The notes: generated by a model not told the origin, from the sequence alone. A stretch of 64,000 bases of DNA from Notospermus geniculatus (GCA_002633025.1 NMRB01002397.1:27260-91259); one strand, 5' to 3'; numbered from the stretch's first letter, positions 20,120 to 33,070 are shown. Program-made: numbers and translations.

Positions 20120-22150
20120 GGTTTCTGCCGGAAAAACATATTTGGGGGATGGACCACGGGGGGGCCTCGCCCAGAAAAATTTGGATTTTTAAGTCCCTGA
20201 GACGCGATTCCCAGGCATCTGACAAAGTTGTTTGTCCCGCGATTTGAAGGTGTGAAAGGAAAGAATGTCCTAGGAAAAACTGTCCTGGGAACAAAAGATC
20301 CTATTGTTACAATCTAATCTCTGGCGATTGGTTTCTATACCCATGCACCTTAATCCGTCATTCAACAATAAGTGGACACTTTTTACTGGGGGACACTTTT
20401 TACTGCTACATCGGCAATTCGTTGCTGCTCATCTCGGTCGATATGAAAATGCATTTACCTGACGAAATAGAACTTAAATCATTTTTAAAAAGAAAAAAAG
20501 TAATGAAAATAGACTGCAAGATAACATGATGTATAATATTATGTTTTGAAAAGAAAAAAGACCAAGTTTGGGTGTTTATTCACAAATAATTTTCTTGGGG
20601 ATGGAATTCTTCCCGTTCTCCCCTCTGGCAGAAACTCAGGGTCTTTTTTCCTGCCAGAGAAAATCATGAAGTTGACGAGTCCCTATCGTCGACTTAGAAG
20701 GATGACTACTTATTTGACCGATAGAGGACACCACAGCGTCAAAGTGGTGCGTACTCGAAGAACACTAAATGGGCGACACCATCAATGGTGTCCTGTGCCA
20801 ATCTGGCCCGGGGGGGGGGGCGGTCTACACCTTATCAGTGAACTCTACGCCACTGCTAAACGGTACATTTTGAATTTCAGGATTAATTTGTGGGTAAAAT
20901 ACGTCGAATATTTGTGTAGGCCTCGTAAACGACGGCCCACTCGAATGACCCAATGCGCCCACGCAGAGACACTGGCCATTCATATTCGCGTGTCCGTATT
21001 AGATTGATAAAACCTATTCTAGATCATAGCNAACAATGAATATTTATTTTGAAATAAAATTTTATTTTTATTTCTTCCTCCGCTCTGCTTGTTTTACAGA
21101 AAGCTTTTTGTGAAGGGAGAAAATAAATTTTTATTTTTATTTTTTTTCCGACCACCTCTACAAATCTCTGGAAATTGAAGTGCGCTAAACAAGGTATAAA
21201 AAAAGTCTGGCCTGAACATCATCACACAAATTTGAACATCATCATACATGTTGGTTGCTGTTCAAGTTTGTTGGGAAAACAGCCTACACAATCAAATATC
21301 TGTCCATGAACATCATCATACAAATGTATGAGGATGTTTTGAACAAATGTATGATCGTGTAGACAGGCCTTTAGTCGGGCGATTTCGATCAACAGTTCAC
21401 TAAATCACGACGCTGAATTCTTAACATCACGGCCTAGGCCTAATAGAGAAAAATGCATAGACGATGTAGGTGGAAAGTAATGTCTCAGAATCTTTACCGT
21501 TATTTCTATACTTACAACAACGATGGAGAGAGGCATCACCATGACGATTTCTTTTGTCAGTTCAATTGTACCCGGACCTTTCTCCTCCAGTGACCGCATT
21601 CCTACCACACCACGAGTGACGAAGAAAACCTATTTTCCAGCCGTCGTTGGCGCGAATATCAAAAAGCGCGAAATCTTGCTTTTTGAGAGAAGTTCAACTC
21701 CCTCTTATGATTCTAAAAATAGATTGAGTTCGTCCACAGCGGCCACTCATGCATAAAGGACACACGATTCTATAGTAAGATTGCTACAAAAACATCACAT
21801 ACAATACGCAGGAAGTCCTTTATTATCAACGTAAGAAAAAGACTTGAATGCAAAACAAGAAAAGGATTTTTTCCTCAGTTATTTCAATGCAACTTTCATT
21901 CGTAGGAAACTGGTATAAAAACTGAACGGCTTGTCGGGACACCTGTAGCGCGCGGCAAACGCCGTCATGTAGTAGCACTCGTGACGGTAAAAACGACTTC
22001 CTTCCCTCTATCTTCGCCAGATGATGTTCTTAGGAAGGCGATTTCAGGAATGGGTCTGTAAAACCTGGAGGATTGGGACGTCCACAACAACTACCTCTTG
22101 CCATGGAGATCTTGTATTCATCTTCATGAAAAGTCTCGCCAGGTTCTTTG
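20120..22150. other. No recognisable gene
   Basis: Low-complexity AT stretches (21040-21150), a G run near 20811, one undetermined base (21031) and several short repeats (CATCATCATACAAAT near 21230-21350). Open frames are short and lack domain signs. Confidence 0.6.
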
Positions 22151-22154
22151 GGCG

Positions 22155-22260
22155 TGTGTAACATTTTCTAGTGTTCCCCACATCTCAGTGTTTCCAAACA
22201 ATAAACAACTAGAGAAACCATGATTTTTCAACAGGGGAACACAGGGATGACATCTGTCAC
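22155..22260 (+). repeat. Dispersed repeat, copy 1
   Basis: ACATTTTCTAGTGTTCC...ATCTCAGTGTTWCCA and CCATGATTTTTCAA...GGAACACAG are shared in order with 55350-55445. The inverted pair CTAGTGTTCC / GGAACAC suggests a foldback. Confidence 0.7.
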
Positions 22261-22450
22261 ACTCAGTTCACAGCGTTTCCCATGCAATGAAGGCAAGCAC
22301 TGAGAAAGGGTCACACTCTAGAACTTTACACCGGGCCTTCCTTCTACAGAGAGTCATTTGTAATGGCATCGAATGTTGTAAATACAATTTCGTTATTTCA
22401 TGTAATCCCAAGTAATCGCTGCAAACGACTTTCCATAGTTTTCTACGCGC

Positions 22451-22760
22451 CGTATTTTAGAACGTTCCTTAACATTAAGGGTTATGTAAAGTGACTCGAA
22501 ATCTCCAATTTTTGACGCAAAAAATCTGACTAACTGCGCACATGGAGAAAATAAGGCTCGGGGCACCTCCTTATGACGGCTCCCAAGAGTCCCCGAGCCT
22601 TGTTTTCCAAATTTAGTGTGCAGTTACCAGATTGTTTGCGTAAAAAATCCGAGATTTCGAGTCACTTTACATAAACCTTAAATCTATTGTGTTCTCGATG
22701 GTTTTACAATAGACGTACATGTAAGGTCGACCTTAACGTTAAGGAACGTTCTAAAATACG
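22451..22760. repeat. Nested foldback element
   Basis: Outer arms: CGTATTTTAGAACGTTCCTT and its complement. Inner arms: GTTATGTAAAGTGACTCGAA against TTCGAGTCACTTTACATAAA, with TCTGACTAACTGCGCACA... answered by GTGCAGTTACCAGA. Pairing extends toward a centre rich in GGCTCGGGG/CCCCGAGCC. Only one segment (about 22680-22725) is unpaired, as if inserted. Confidence 0.9.
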
Positions 22761-23436
22761 ACCCTACGGCTGATTTCCTCATGAAGGTCCAACGTGCGCC
22801 AGAAAGCCCTACGTACAGGCGCTGCTCCTAAATTAGCACGCTTCGGTGAGTCTTGAGATGGTCCGCCGATCTCAGGGTGGTCGGATGCGTGCACGACGGG
22901 GTTCCAAAAACCTAGAGGTACTTCGTGACAATCGTTTAAATTACGTTTTCATTCCAGTAAACTTATCACACATTTCATAAGCCTTCAGGCGTCTTTAAAC
23001 CTGATCACCAGCTCCAGTCCTTGACGATACAAGTATAACTCAATTTTCCACAAACAACAATCTACGAACCTATATTTTCACGCTAAAGCGTCCAGTTCTT
23101 AAATTTAACAGGCTTTAGTAATAGACCACAATGGGTTAATTGTATTTTTCCGGATGCCTTTTGAAAATCTCTTATTATGATTTGATCTGTTATAACGTGG
23201 TTGACTTCCCATGACTTTAAACCATGTTGTATCCTTGCCTGAGATCTTTTGATTAAAATAGGTCATGCCTGTCCAGTCCTATGAGTCCATCAAAGACGAG
23301 AACAGAACAATTCACAATAAAGTAGGCTGACTTAGAAAAGGGGAATTGAGAACGAATTATCCATTGTGTAAAGCAAAACCATGGTTCGTTTTGCTAAAAA
23401 ATATACATCTGTCATCTTGGAGACGACTCTGCTCCT

Positions 23437-23685
23437 GGACCCATATTCATAAAACTACTTAAGTCTAATTGTGACACTTATCCTTTGTTCAACACAAAAG
23501 ATAAGTATCATACTTGGACTTAAGTACTTTTATGAATATGGGCCCTGGTTTGGCCCCAGTAGCATCAGGGTCCATATTCATAAACATACTTAAGTCAAAG
23601 TACATGTATGATACTTATCTTTTGTGTTGAACAAAGGATTAAGTGTCACACTTAGACTTAAGTAGTTTTATGAATATGGGTCCTG
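23437..23685. repeat. Palindrome of palindromes
   Basis: Each half is itself a foldback (CCCATATTCATAAAACTACT...AGTACTTTTATGAATATGGG) and the two halves are reverse complements of each other. The inner words TTATCCTTTGTTCAACACAA and TTGTGTTGAACAAAGGAT confirm this. No coding frame. The joint reads GGTTTGGCCCCAGTAGCATC. Confidence 0.9.
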
Positions 23686-23960
23686 AAGTCCGACAAATCC
23701 GTGTGTTCAGCTAGGGTGCTGGATATGATGTACTGTATGCCTACTGCGACGGTTCACAGCTATTTTCAAAGACCTGACCAATTGTTATGCCAATATCTCA
23801 GGAAGTCAATGCGGGTGTCAACAACTCATCAAATACACGTCCATCTAACCAAATGTTGAACTTAGTAATACAGTTGTTGACGTAAATATTATGACGTGAT
23901 GTCGGCCTAGTGTTAGCTATCAGTGGAGAAGTCCTTCGATGTCCGGTGTCATAAAATCTA

Positions 23961-23983
23961 TCCCCCCCCCCCCCCCCCCCCCN
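23961..23983 (+). repeat. Poly-C run ending in an undetermined base
   Basis: About 21 C followed by N at 23983. Similar C runs lie at 921, 11000, 34601 and 50981. They are likely sites of sequencing slippage. Confidence 0.9.
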
Positions 23984-25179
23984 TTGAGCTGTCACCATGG
24001 ACAGATATCGCCTTGTACATATTCAGATGGAAAAAACAGCAAAACATGATGCCACGCGTTCGATCCTGAGGCGATGATAGCGATTTAATGGAATTCGTGG
24101 TGTCATTGCCCTCGGCCTGTAGTAACTCTTACACACTGGCTGTGTGTTTTCAGATTTTGACATGAAAAATATCAGAACTATTAAGTAGGCCCCATAACTC
24201 AAGCCTGCTCGACTGGGGTTCACCGCCACAGAGCAGACCCCTGTGAAGTTCATCCAGGAGTAGGCCCTTATTCGGGTTATCGAAAGAGATATCTCGGATT
24301 GTGGAACTGAATTCCGAAGGATCAATGTGAAAGACTGGCCAAGCCAGCTGAATATTGGTGTAAACCAAGCCAGGAAAGTATAAGATACGAAATATAATTT
24401 TATAAACCCATTTTCCTTGGATTAGAAAAGTCTCCAGGGGGCTGCCTGCTCTTTTGTCTAAAGTAGTTCCGGAGGGTCTCTTAATTTAATCCGCGAATGA
24501 TTGACAGGTCAACACCGTGCCAATCATGAATCTTCCACGCGAATTCACTTAAAGGTTCGGCTAATTTTACTGTTTTGTTCTGTTGGCCTCCTTTTCCGGG
24601 AAAAGCCTTAGCAAGGCCTCCTTGGAGATGACCATGACGCCAGATTTACTCGTTGTCGCTGAAGTCGTTTGGGACCGACACTGCAAATAGTATACCACAG
24701 TTCTTACTTACAAATATGTTGACGAATTACTTGCACTAATTACATGCGCCAATTAGCCAACAGAATGACAGGATTGGTAGGAATTATTCAGAATGAGTGG
24801 AATGAGTGAGGGTTAACTTCGAATTCGATTCGGGTCACCGTGAGCCTCATCATCTCATGCTCAAAGGTACCAATTCATCTACATAACAAAGGTTGGAATG
24901 CCAACAGTGCCAAGTTTGTTGGCACTGTGAATCATATCCCCATCCATTATTGCATTTACAGTAAAGATGAGAATTTGGGGGAATGTGAGATACGTGTTGT
25001 TCCTACACGTAACAGGTCACATACGGGAAGAAACACACGTGAAGGACTCGAGAGGCCATGCGGAGTCATCCGCGCCTGATGCAAGGATGTTCCTAAATTA
25101 TTAGATCTCGGGAAAGCAAGCGCCAACTCAGGGCATCATAGCAACTCATCAAACAATATTTGGCGAAGATTACGTTATG

Positions 25180-25345
25180 TAGGAGGAAACAGGATCCCTC
25201 CGGGAAACCTACGAGCCCCTGAGAAAACCCACGACGTCGAGAAGAGATCGGCCTGTCTTCAACATAAACCACTGACTCGACCAGCGGTCGAACCTGCGAC
25301 CACATTGGTGGTTGGCTGGATGTTTCAACTGCGCCACCCCAACAA
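25180..25345 (-). mobile_element. tRNA-headed SINE
   Basis: On the minus strand GGGTGGCGCAGTTGAAACAT provides an A box and GGTCGCAGGTTCGACCGC a B box about 40 bases later. The same head, diverged, occurs at 56462-56530 (+). The body continues to about 25185 with GTGGGTTTTCTCAGGGGCTC. Confidence 0.65.
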
Positions 25346-26483
25346 CTTTTACGTCCGTTGAAGACGTACAATCTGCGTTCGACTCAAGGTCTTACTTCTC
25401 AAGACGAAGGAAAACGATTTTCACAGTCGAAGGTTTTCTATTGGGGCAGTAGTAATTTGATCATTGTCCCTTTAACATTCCTTTCATCCAGTGATGGCCC
25501 AAATGAAGGCATTTTCATTCATGAAAAGACTCAAGTTTCGAATATAAATGTATTTGCTTATGTCGTAATCAGCAGTGGCCCGTAGATGTCATGAAATCGC
25601 GGTGGCCCCATGTTATTTGCATATACTCGAATTTCATTAATGAATACAACATAATTTGCAACCGGAAATGGAAAGTATTTACGTATGAAATCATTTCCCA
25701 CTTCGCTTCGGACAAGAAGTTTGCACATTCCATAACTTTAAGATGTAATCCCCCGATTCTTACAGAAGACACTGAAATATGCCAATAATATTTACAAAAC
25801 TTTGTAGGTAACTGCAAATCAGTTTGACGATGACGGGGGACATCGTCATTTACTTCGCATTAGAAGAGACGCTTTGTCTTTTTACTATAGCTTGTTTTGG
25901 TTCAACTCAGAAACAGCAAACCACCAAATACTGTTAGTGACAATCACTGCGGGTCTTCTTATCTTGGTAAGCAGTTTCAAGAACCACAAAGACACCAAAA
26001 GATATAATTTACTACGTCTCCTGAAATTCTCTATTTAAGAGCGTTTTATTTGATGAACTTTTTTATCACCTGCTTCCTGCCTGAGTGCAAACGGTAAACC
26101 AATCCGGTCACTTCCGCTTATCTCAGGTGCCATGGTAAATACAATACATTCCTCCATTTTAACCACGTTTGCTTAATTCATTTTTTTGGTGATAAAATCG
26201 TGGTCATTCATCTAACCACATGGTGTATTCTTTGAAGATGTAAAATCAAGAAAACAACATATTTTTTTTGGGGGGGGAATCCTCACGTTTGTGGTTGGCG
26301 AGTTTGACACGTGTATATGACGTCATAGGATTGTCATGTCGCTGTTACATCATTGCCAACAAGTGTGTTACCTCATTATGCTGTTAATTGCAAGGACAAT
26401 TTTATATGGCGCTTTTAAAGTATAGCTATTGTCTCTCCGTGTGCTACAGTATATTAGTGTATCATATTTGATTTTTCCATCAG

Positions 26484-26784
26484 GGCCGAAGCCATGGTAG
26501 GCTATATATTTGGCCCTGGTAAGTGCGGTTTAGGCTACCAGAAGCCACAGACACCGGTGGCGATGAACCACTGCGCAGGAAAAGGGGCGCAAAATTATTT
26601 CATTGCCTTCACTACATTTCCGAAGACGTCCCCACTCGTTGATCGGATAAACCCAAAGCAATGGTTTGAGACCGACAGCGAACTTAACATTAAATCCTAC
26701 CATTTCGCACTAACGCACACTGTTCAGCTAACTACAAAGCCTTATAATTCATACCCAGCTAGGCCTTTGCAGTTTAGGCTTTGA
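26484..26784 (+). other. Exon-like block related to 18173-18319
   Basis: After TTTTTCCATCAG the sequence GGCCGAAGCC and TTGGCCCTGGTAAGT match the plus-strand block at 18173, and the translated FGPGKCGLGYQKP parallels IGPGKYGRGHRK. The frame stays open for 95 codons but no splice partner or start is clear. It may be a pseudo-exon or a fragment of a dispersed repeat. Confidence 0.3.
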
Positions 26785-27003
26785 CAGTGGGAGCATGCAT
26801 ATTACAATAGAGTTACTAGCGGTCTCAGAACTTCCCATAGTATATGAACAAAGTTGTATTAACTTCATTGAGAACTAGTGAATGGGGAGATTTACTTATA
26901 ATACGACATGACGTTGTCAATTCTAGCGATTCCAATACATTTTCTGGGTCTTTACGCACATAAATATGGCATATTCAGGATACTGAATGGTCTCCTCATT
27001 TAC

Positions 27004-27187
27004 CTATAACCATCCGAAGTAAATAACATTGTCCTGACTTTTTTTCAATGTATATTATGTGAATGTTATCGGAAGGGCTGATTGCTGGTTGTTCTGAGGG
27101 GCCTGGGAAGGTATAGATCCTAGTCGTGTGATTCTCATAAATTTTGACCACAAACGAAAAAGCCAACCAGAAACTCCACTTCAGCAT
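27004..27187 (-). CDS. Possible first coding exon with signal peptide
   Basis: On the minus strand a TATAAA (27235-27230) stands 43 bases before ATG at 27187. The frame begins MLKWSFWLAFSFVVKIYENH, a plausible signal peptide, and runs 61 codons to a donor (ATAG|GTAAAT at 27003, phase 1). The next exon should lie at lower coordinates on the minus strand; I could not find one with confidence. TATA spacing, signal-like start and donor together are suggestive but each is weak. Confidence 0.35.
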
Positions 27188-27415
27188 GATTGGGTATTTG
27201 TATTAGAATTTAGAGGACAATTCACTTCCTTTATAATCGCTGACTGACAGCTAAAGTGATTTAAATATGATCAAACTGAACTCATCCTTGACATATGAAC
27301 AGGGAAGGTTTTGGGTCTACCGTGGTACACAGGGGGTATCAGGGCAATACCAAGCACGGCCAAGACTTTCTTATGATTTTTTGAGATTCTGAATCAGGGC
27401 CTACATGTAATAAGT

Positions 27416-27475
27416 AAACATAAAGTCGTCTCCAAATCTCGCAAATTTTCAACCCCAACCGGGGTCTTCCTCAAG
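27416..27475 (+). repeat. Dispersed repeat with CCCCAACCGGGGTCTTCCTC
   Basis: AAGTCGTCTCCAAATCTCGC, then AAATTTTCAACCCCAACCGG, recurs at 47348-47400 with three or four changes. A looser relative (CCCTACCGGGCATTCTTCAA) is at 51268. Confidence 0.75.
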
Positions 27476-27479
27476 GTTA

Positions 27480-30440
27480 ATTCCTGTGGCCGTTTTTGGC
27501 TCAGTTGGATAACAGGGCCTGCATGTAAGCATTCATTGAGCCAACTAAGCATATTTGACCATGCACGGCGGGAGTAAGTTGAATGATACCACTAGGTAAT
27601 TTTCCATCATCGTAGTCAAGTTAGATCATAAAGGTTGACATCCCATCGGAAGTACTTTCGAATGGAAATTAATGTCCTTTTTTGAAAAAAAATCGGTCTA
27701 TGCCCAGAACAATGCACTAGGTTTTGCCTGATATACTTGACTTCACTTTCATATCAAAATTCACGCCAACACTTGGCATAAGAGTTACTTAAGAACTACA
27801 ATACACTGTCTGTATTCTTTCCACTGCGATAGAAAGCGTGTCATATAGGCCATGGGAATTAGAAGAATAAAATAGACAAGCGGATGTACTGCCATCAAAA
27901 TTTATCATTTTTGTTTACTGTGGCTATTTATTGTCTGTGCCCCTTGCCAATAGTGTCTCTAAATCATCTCATCAGATTTATGAGGGAAAGGTCATACAGC
28001 CTTTTTATGCCTTGATCCCAATATGCCATACAATGTTCCGGTAGGAATTGTAACGAGATTTACTCACTGTCAACATTTCCTGGTCCCGTTTTCGTTTGTT
28101 TGTGGCCTACAAGGTAGGCCAACGTGAACATCAAGTTCAGTAATACTTTGAAATCCTCATGGGCCTCACTGGACGCGCACCCTCCCCTCCCCAGATGCAG
28201 CAAGCAAGTCATCCATTCCCATAATTTCATCTTTATTTTTGTCACATGATAATGCCCATACAGAAAAAGCATTCGATTCTCGCCTCTCGCGAGACGTGAC
28301 TTCATAGATACTCGCCAATGCTAGAGTGCACTGGTTTTGGAGATTGAGAAACAATCAGTACAGTGGCCATGCATGTTATATCGCCTCCGTAACTCGTGCC
28401 AACCGTAAACTTCGGTCTTCGAACCCCTTACGTCTCATATAAACTCCCCACACGAAAAGTACCGAAAAATGAAGAACACGAGTGGTGGACAATACAACAG
28501 GCATGCCCTGTAACTATAGTGAAATTAACAAAGTAAAGTCACCTTTATAAAATTTGTTGTATACTACAAGATGATGTAATGTATTATACATAGCGCCTTA
28601 TATCACAGCCCGAATCAAAGAAGGCAGTTCTTTGGTACAGCCTATTGCACAGGTAACAGATCTGCCTAACAACAGCCCTGGGCGTTTAAGTTTGCTTGAG
28701 TCTATTCCCATGCCAACGATCCCATGAAAAGTTGTCGCCACCATGCGTTGCTGAGTAGAAAATGACCAAAATTCTCTGGAGAACTGAGGCAAATTTCAAG
28801 ATGGCTGCCGCGGTGGCCATATTGATAATCGTCGAGCACCCATTTTCGAAAGGAACTTTCCTCTACTCACTTCCAACACACACAGCGAAAATGAACTCAA
28901 TCGGACAAGCCGTTCTCCACGAAATATCTGGAAACAAATTTCAAGATGGCTGCCGTGGTGGCCATATTGAAAACCCTAGCCGACCCATTTCCGAAAGCAA
29001 AAAGGGAGTCATTTTCAGACCCTAAACATGGATATTCGTTGGAAAGTGCTGGAAACGATCCACCAAACGGTGCCGTTAGCTTTGGGTTTTAGAAAACTAC
29101 TCTGAAAAACAAGAAAAAGCCCCCCCCCCTTTTAAATGATTACGAATAATTGCCGATGCCCCAGGCTATTATGTGACAAATCTGCCTTTCTGTGCGCCAG
29201 GCTTAACATTCATTACAGCTACAGACAAATAGTAAACATTCATACTCACGTAAATTCAATGACATCTTTCGATATCTAAACATCCACAGTTTTTATCCCG
29301 AAGTCTGATGTAATCCTTGCAAGATTAGTATAATCCATAGTCTCTAATATCCCGATACAGAATCACTGATCTGGTAGCACATGACATGATAATCCAAAGT
29401 TATAGGGGTCTATCTTGGACTTCCAAGGGAAACCCACAAAGTCCAAAAGTAACCCACAACGTCCCAGGGTCACCCACGACGTCCAAGGGGACCCTGCGAC
29501 ACATCCATGTCTATTTTGTGGCCATTAAGGCCAACATATATCGAAAGGAGCGAAATTTTACAACTCATTGTACAATAATATACAAGGGCGAAAAGGGAAA
29601 ATGCAAATCATTTGGTAAAAGGGGAAAAGGACCTTTGTAGGGAGAACCCTTTCCCACAACACATGGGCCGAATTCACAAACGGCGTGTAAACACTGATTA
29701 TACATCGGCAGGACTGACATGAGTTTCTACACAATAATTAATACACTGGCCCTGCCACTGTGTAACCAATGTTTCCACGCTGCTTAAGACAAAACACCTT
29801 TTATAACACCTTTTATGAACTCGGACCCTCTTCTTTATTGAAAAGATGGGTTCAAATGATATAAATTACGACTAACGTCATACTGACCAACCCAATGGAA
29901 GGAAACTAATATACAACCATTTACAAAGTCGCTACAGCCTCAAATGGTGCTTCAGTATCAAGATTCCATGATGTCAAACCCAAGTTAACTATGGCGACCT
30001 CTCTTTGGTCAAAATATACTTTGGTTCCTCAAAATAAGAACCTTGAGGCCATCCCTACATACACCAGGTTTTCTCCTTCCAATAAAGCATGGAAACGCCT
30101 ATACACGGTTCAAATGATATACAGACAACGACTGGACAACAAAACAGTTGTGCAACTTTCCGTTTACTCTGACTGACTGTGTTTTTTTCCGATGACAACA
30201 ACGCGAAGGATTAATGACGAAAATCGTGCAACATCCTGTCCATTTTGACGACCACCACTGCCCTGGGATAAGCGACATCGAATATTTGGACTGGTGTAAT
30301 CATCATCCCCCCAGAAAAACAAATCTACTTAAAAGTTTTTCCGAGAAATCACCCATAACTCATAAAATATGCCGAGGGCCTCTTCCGGACACACGCCATT
30401 GGAAGTAGATCATCGGTGTAAGGACAACATGTCTTCGTAT
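27480..30440. other. Gene-poor stretch with short repeats
   Basis: Two copies of GCAAATTTCAAGATGGCTGC (with GCGGTGGCCATATTGA following) at 28788-28829 and about 28933-28973, and a degenerate 20-base tandem (AACCCACAACGTCCMAGGGT type) at 29420-29490. I see no supported gene. Confidence 0.55.
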
Positions 30441-30445
30441 TGTAG

Positions 30446-30525
30446 CTAGTGGCGCGGATGACTCAGTGGCGAGACGATGCCGTTTGGCAGGCGGCCGGTC
30501 TCGAATCGCATGTGTCCCATTGTCT
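30446..30525 (+). mobile_element. tRNA-like head of a SINE or tRNA pseudogene
   Basis: GGATGACTCAGTGGCGAGAC resembles an A box region and GGTCTCGAATCGC a B box, 35 bases apart. No complete cloverleaf was found, so a working tRNA is unlikely. Confidence 0.45.
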
Positions 30526-31446
30526 TGTGAGTCTGTTTATCATCCAGGACAGGAATACGTCTGCCGTATGAATTTTTAAGGGTTTGCATCTAGTTCATTT
30601 AGACTGTGGGGGTGTCCAGACAGCGTTATCATTCGCCAATAAATGCTGGGGCCTATTGTACTGAATTTTTTGGAGGAAGTTGGCAAAAAGGTATCTCTGC
30701 ATGATGTGTTATCGGAGCGACATCCCAGTCCACGTCCAGGTGGTGCATGACTAAGCCCCGTCAAAAATGAGAAAGCACGAAACAATCTAACTTCTGTCTA
30801 GACAAATCCGAAATTTTCCAAAAGAGAGGGAAGGTTGCCGTGGAGACTGCATGAAGACTGCAATACCAAGTGTCTATCTTATTTAGTAATCTGTCTCTTA
30901 TGAAAATTGGAATTTGAAACCCAACTCTCGATATCAGAAGATATCCCGGTAAAAATTAAACGTGGGTGTCCCACTGGATTTTGTTAGATTCAAAGCTTTT
31001 CAGGTGAAACTTTCATGCCAACACTCAGACAGTACTTCTTTTTTGGCCGTTAACAGGATGGTCTTTGATCTGCGGTCAATAACCTCACAGGACAAGTCCG
31101 GTCCCTTGGAAGTACAACCTCCCCACACAATTCAACTGAAGTTCAAATATATAGTGACCCTTCATATAAGATACCAAAATAGAAAATTTTTGTGACATAT
31201 CCACCGCTCCATTAAAAATGCACTAAACCTCACGAACCAGATGGATGCCACAAGCAACCTCTATTTTAATCAACTCGTAACTATAGACAATACGGTAGTG
31301 ACCCAGGTAATTTCTTTATACATGTATAAAAAAATGAAACAAGATGAACAGTTTTCGCCGCTCGAAAATCACATGCATACCATTTAGATTGACCACTGGG
31401 TGTTACCAAACACAGAATATCATTGGATAGTATGAATCAAGTCTCG

Positions 31447-31524
31447 AGCAAATGCTTTTACTTCAGTTTTGTACAGGGCCTTCCAAAGCATTTGTACAAG
31501 CAGAAGGAAGTAAAAGCATTTACT
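31447..31524. mobile_element. Small MITE, AGCAAATGCTTTTACTT termini, copy 2
   Basis: Same terminal repeats as 14593-14671, nearly the same length, different interior. Flanking ATGAATCAAG and CTTGATTCAT extend the pairing. Confidence 0.85.
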
Positions 31525-31529
31525 GGTCT

Positions 31530-33070
31530 TGATTCATGTCGCCCATTCTCTCAGTAAGATATAAGTAAAAGGCCCTGTGGGTTATCCAATGGGCCTATTC
31601 TCTAAATAACAATCACTAAGCGCATATTCTTCACTAGATTCCTAAGCTGAAGATGAGTGAAATGAGATGATAGATGAGTCGGGCATTCAGGACTTGGCCT
31701 CTTTCAACGACGACCACAACGATGGTGTCTGTCTTTTAAACTGCTGCTGTCACACGCAGGTGACGGGTAGGACATTATCGACAAAAGTGGATACACGAAT
31801 GGGCCAATGTACACTTGAGGGTTTGTGTGGTTGATGACGCTGGAATTCTAAAATCTGTCTATCTTGGCCTATGCATGCATTATGTACATCAAGAGCAGCA
31901 CAAAGCCGAGGTAGAACAAGTCCCCGATACGACAGGAATCTGACCGATACTTTTGGCATGATGTTCAGTTAGCGGACAATGCACGATAAATACAACATAA
32001 ATACTATGATACACCATTGGCTGTACACCCCATCCCCATTACAATATGTACTCCATTCTGTGCGTTTATTATCTAAATTGAAGTTTCACGTCTAATTTAT
32101 GACGTCATCATGACGTCATAATGTACACATTTTCTCTTTTCGTAAATGCACCGTCAGCGATAAAAGTGTCCTGCACAGTTTCGGGACTGAATGTCAGGCG
32201 TAACTCGCTGTTATTTGTACCACGTACAGCTGTGACGTCATCATAATCCTCTCCATAATTCCCGCTGATTTTATACAGAAACGTAATCCATGAATTGACA
32301 TTCTGCAATAACTCCTAAAGTTGGATCACTCCATTCCAAATGAATATCCTTGCTTTCTTTTCCTTCCAAACTGCCAAGCGCCGTTGGAGAGGGCAGATAT
32401 ATCATGTGACACGACATGCGTACTGCGGAGATCCCGTCTCCAACTCGCGAGAGTGCCCGAGATCTCGGAGCAACGAGCTTCAACACGATTCAAAAACGAC
32501 CCATGTAGTTTGTTGGAGGGTCGAAATGCAACCGTAGGATCACATAATCTAGGGCCTGCCGCCGGATTACATATATTATTTCACATCGAACATTTACACT
32601 GTCTCACGGCGTCGTTTCATCATGTTTCTGCCGTCTACTTGAGCTCTTGTTTGAGTTTCCTATTCGGGTTTTATTTTGCTGTCGCATGTATCTTTTACAT
32701 TTGCATGATTTGACCACTTTAATCCGATATGTCCTTGATTCGCCATTCCTACAAAGTAATCTCACCCTTTTTCGTTTTACTGCATTGTTCACGCATCTGT
32801 ACTCAAGAACTTTTCGACCCGACCACACTTTCACAAACTGCGCATACCACTGCAACTTTTCCTGTGGCAGGCAATGTCCTTGACATATGACCTCTGTGAT
32901 TGGTTTAACTGACGTGCAAAACCCGTCCGAAATGAGGCGCTGTGATCGTAACTCTTGGCATCCATATTGGACGTTATCTGAAGCGAGAAAATACGAGACT
33001 GGGTATTACTTTGAATGTGACAGAATAAGCTGTTGCGGAACAGAGATATTGGAAAGGATGTGTATTTCCT
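31530..33070. other. No supported gene
   Basis: Several open frames of 60-130 codons overlap on both strands, for example at 32321-32713, but none shows a domain, a convincing start or splice signals. A CRE-like TGACGTCA occurs several times between 32098 and 32240. Confidence 0.5.

Noticed and set aside
21516-21599. 28-codon minus-strand segment ending at GTAAGT (EIVMVMPLSIVV)
   Set aside because: A good donor and hydrophobic end, but no acceptor, start context or partner exon could be supported.
24023-24368. Two overlapping minus-strand frames, one with a hydrophobic stretch (GAYLIVLIFF)
   Set aside because: Neither frame shows splice signals or a domain; they contradict each other.
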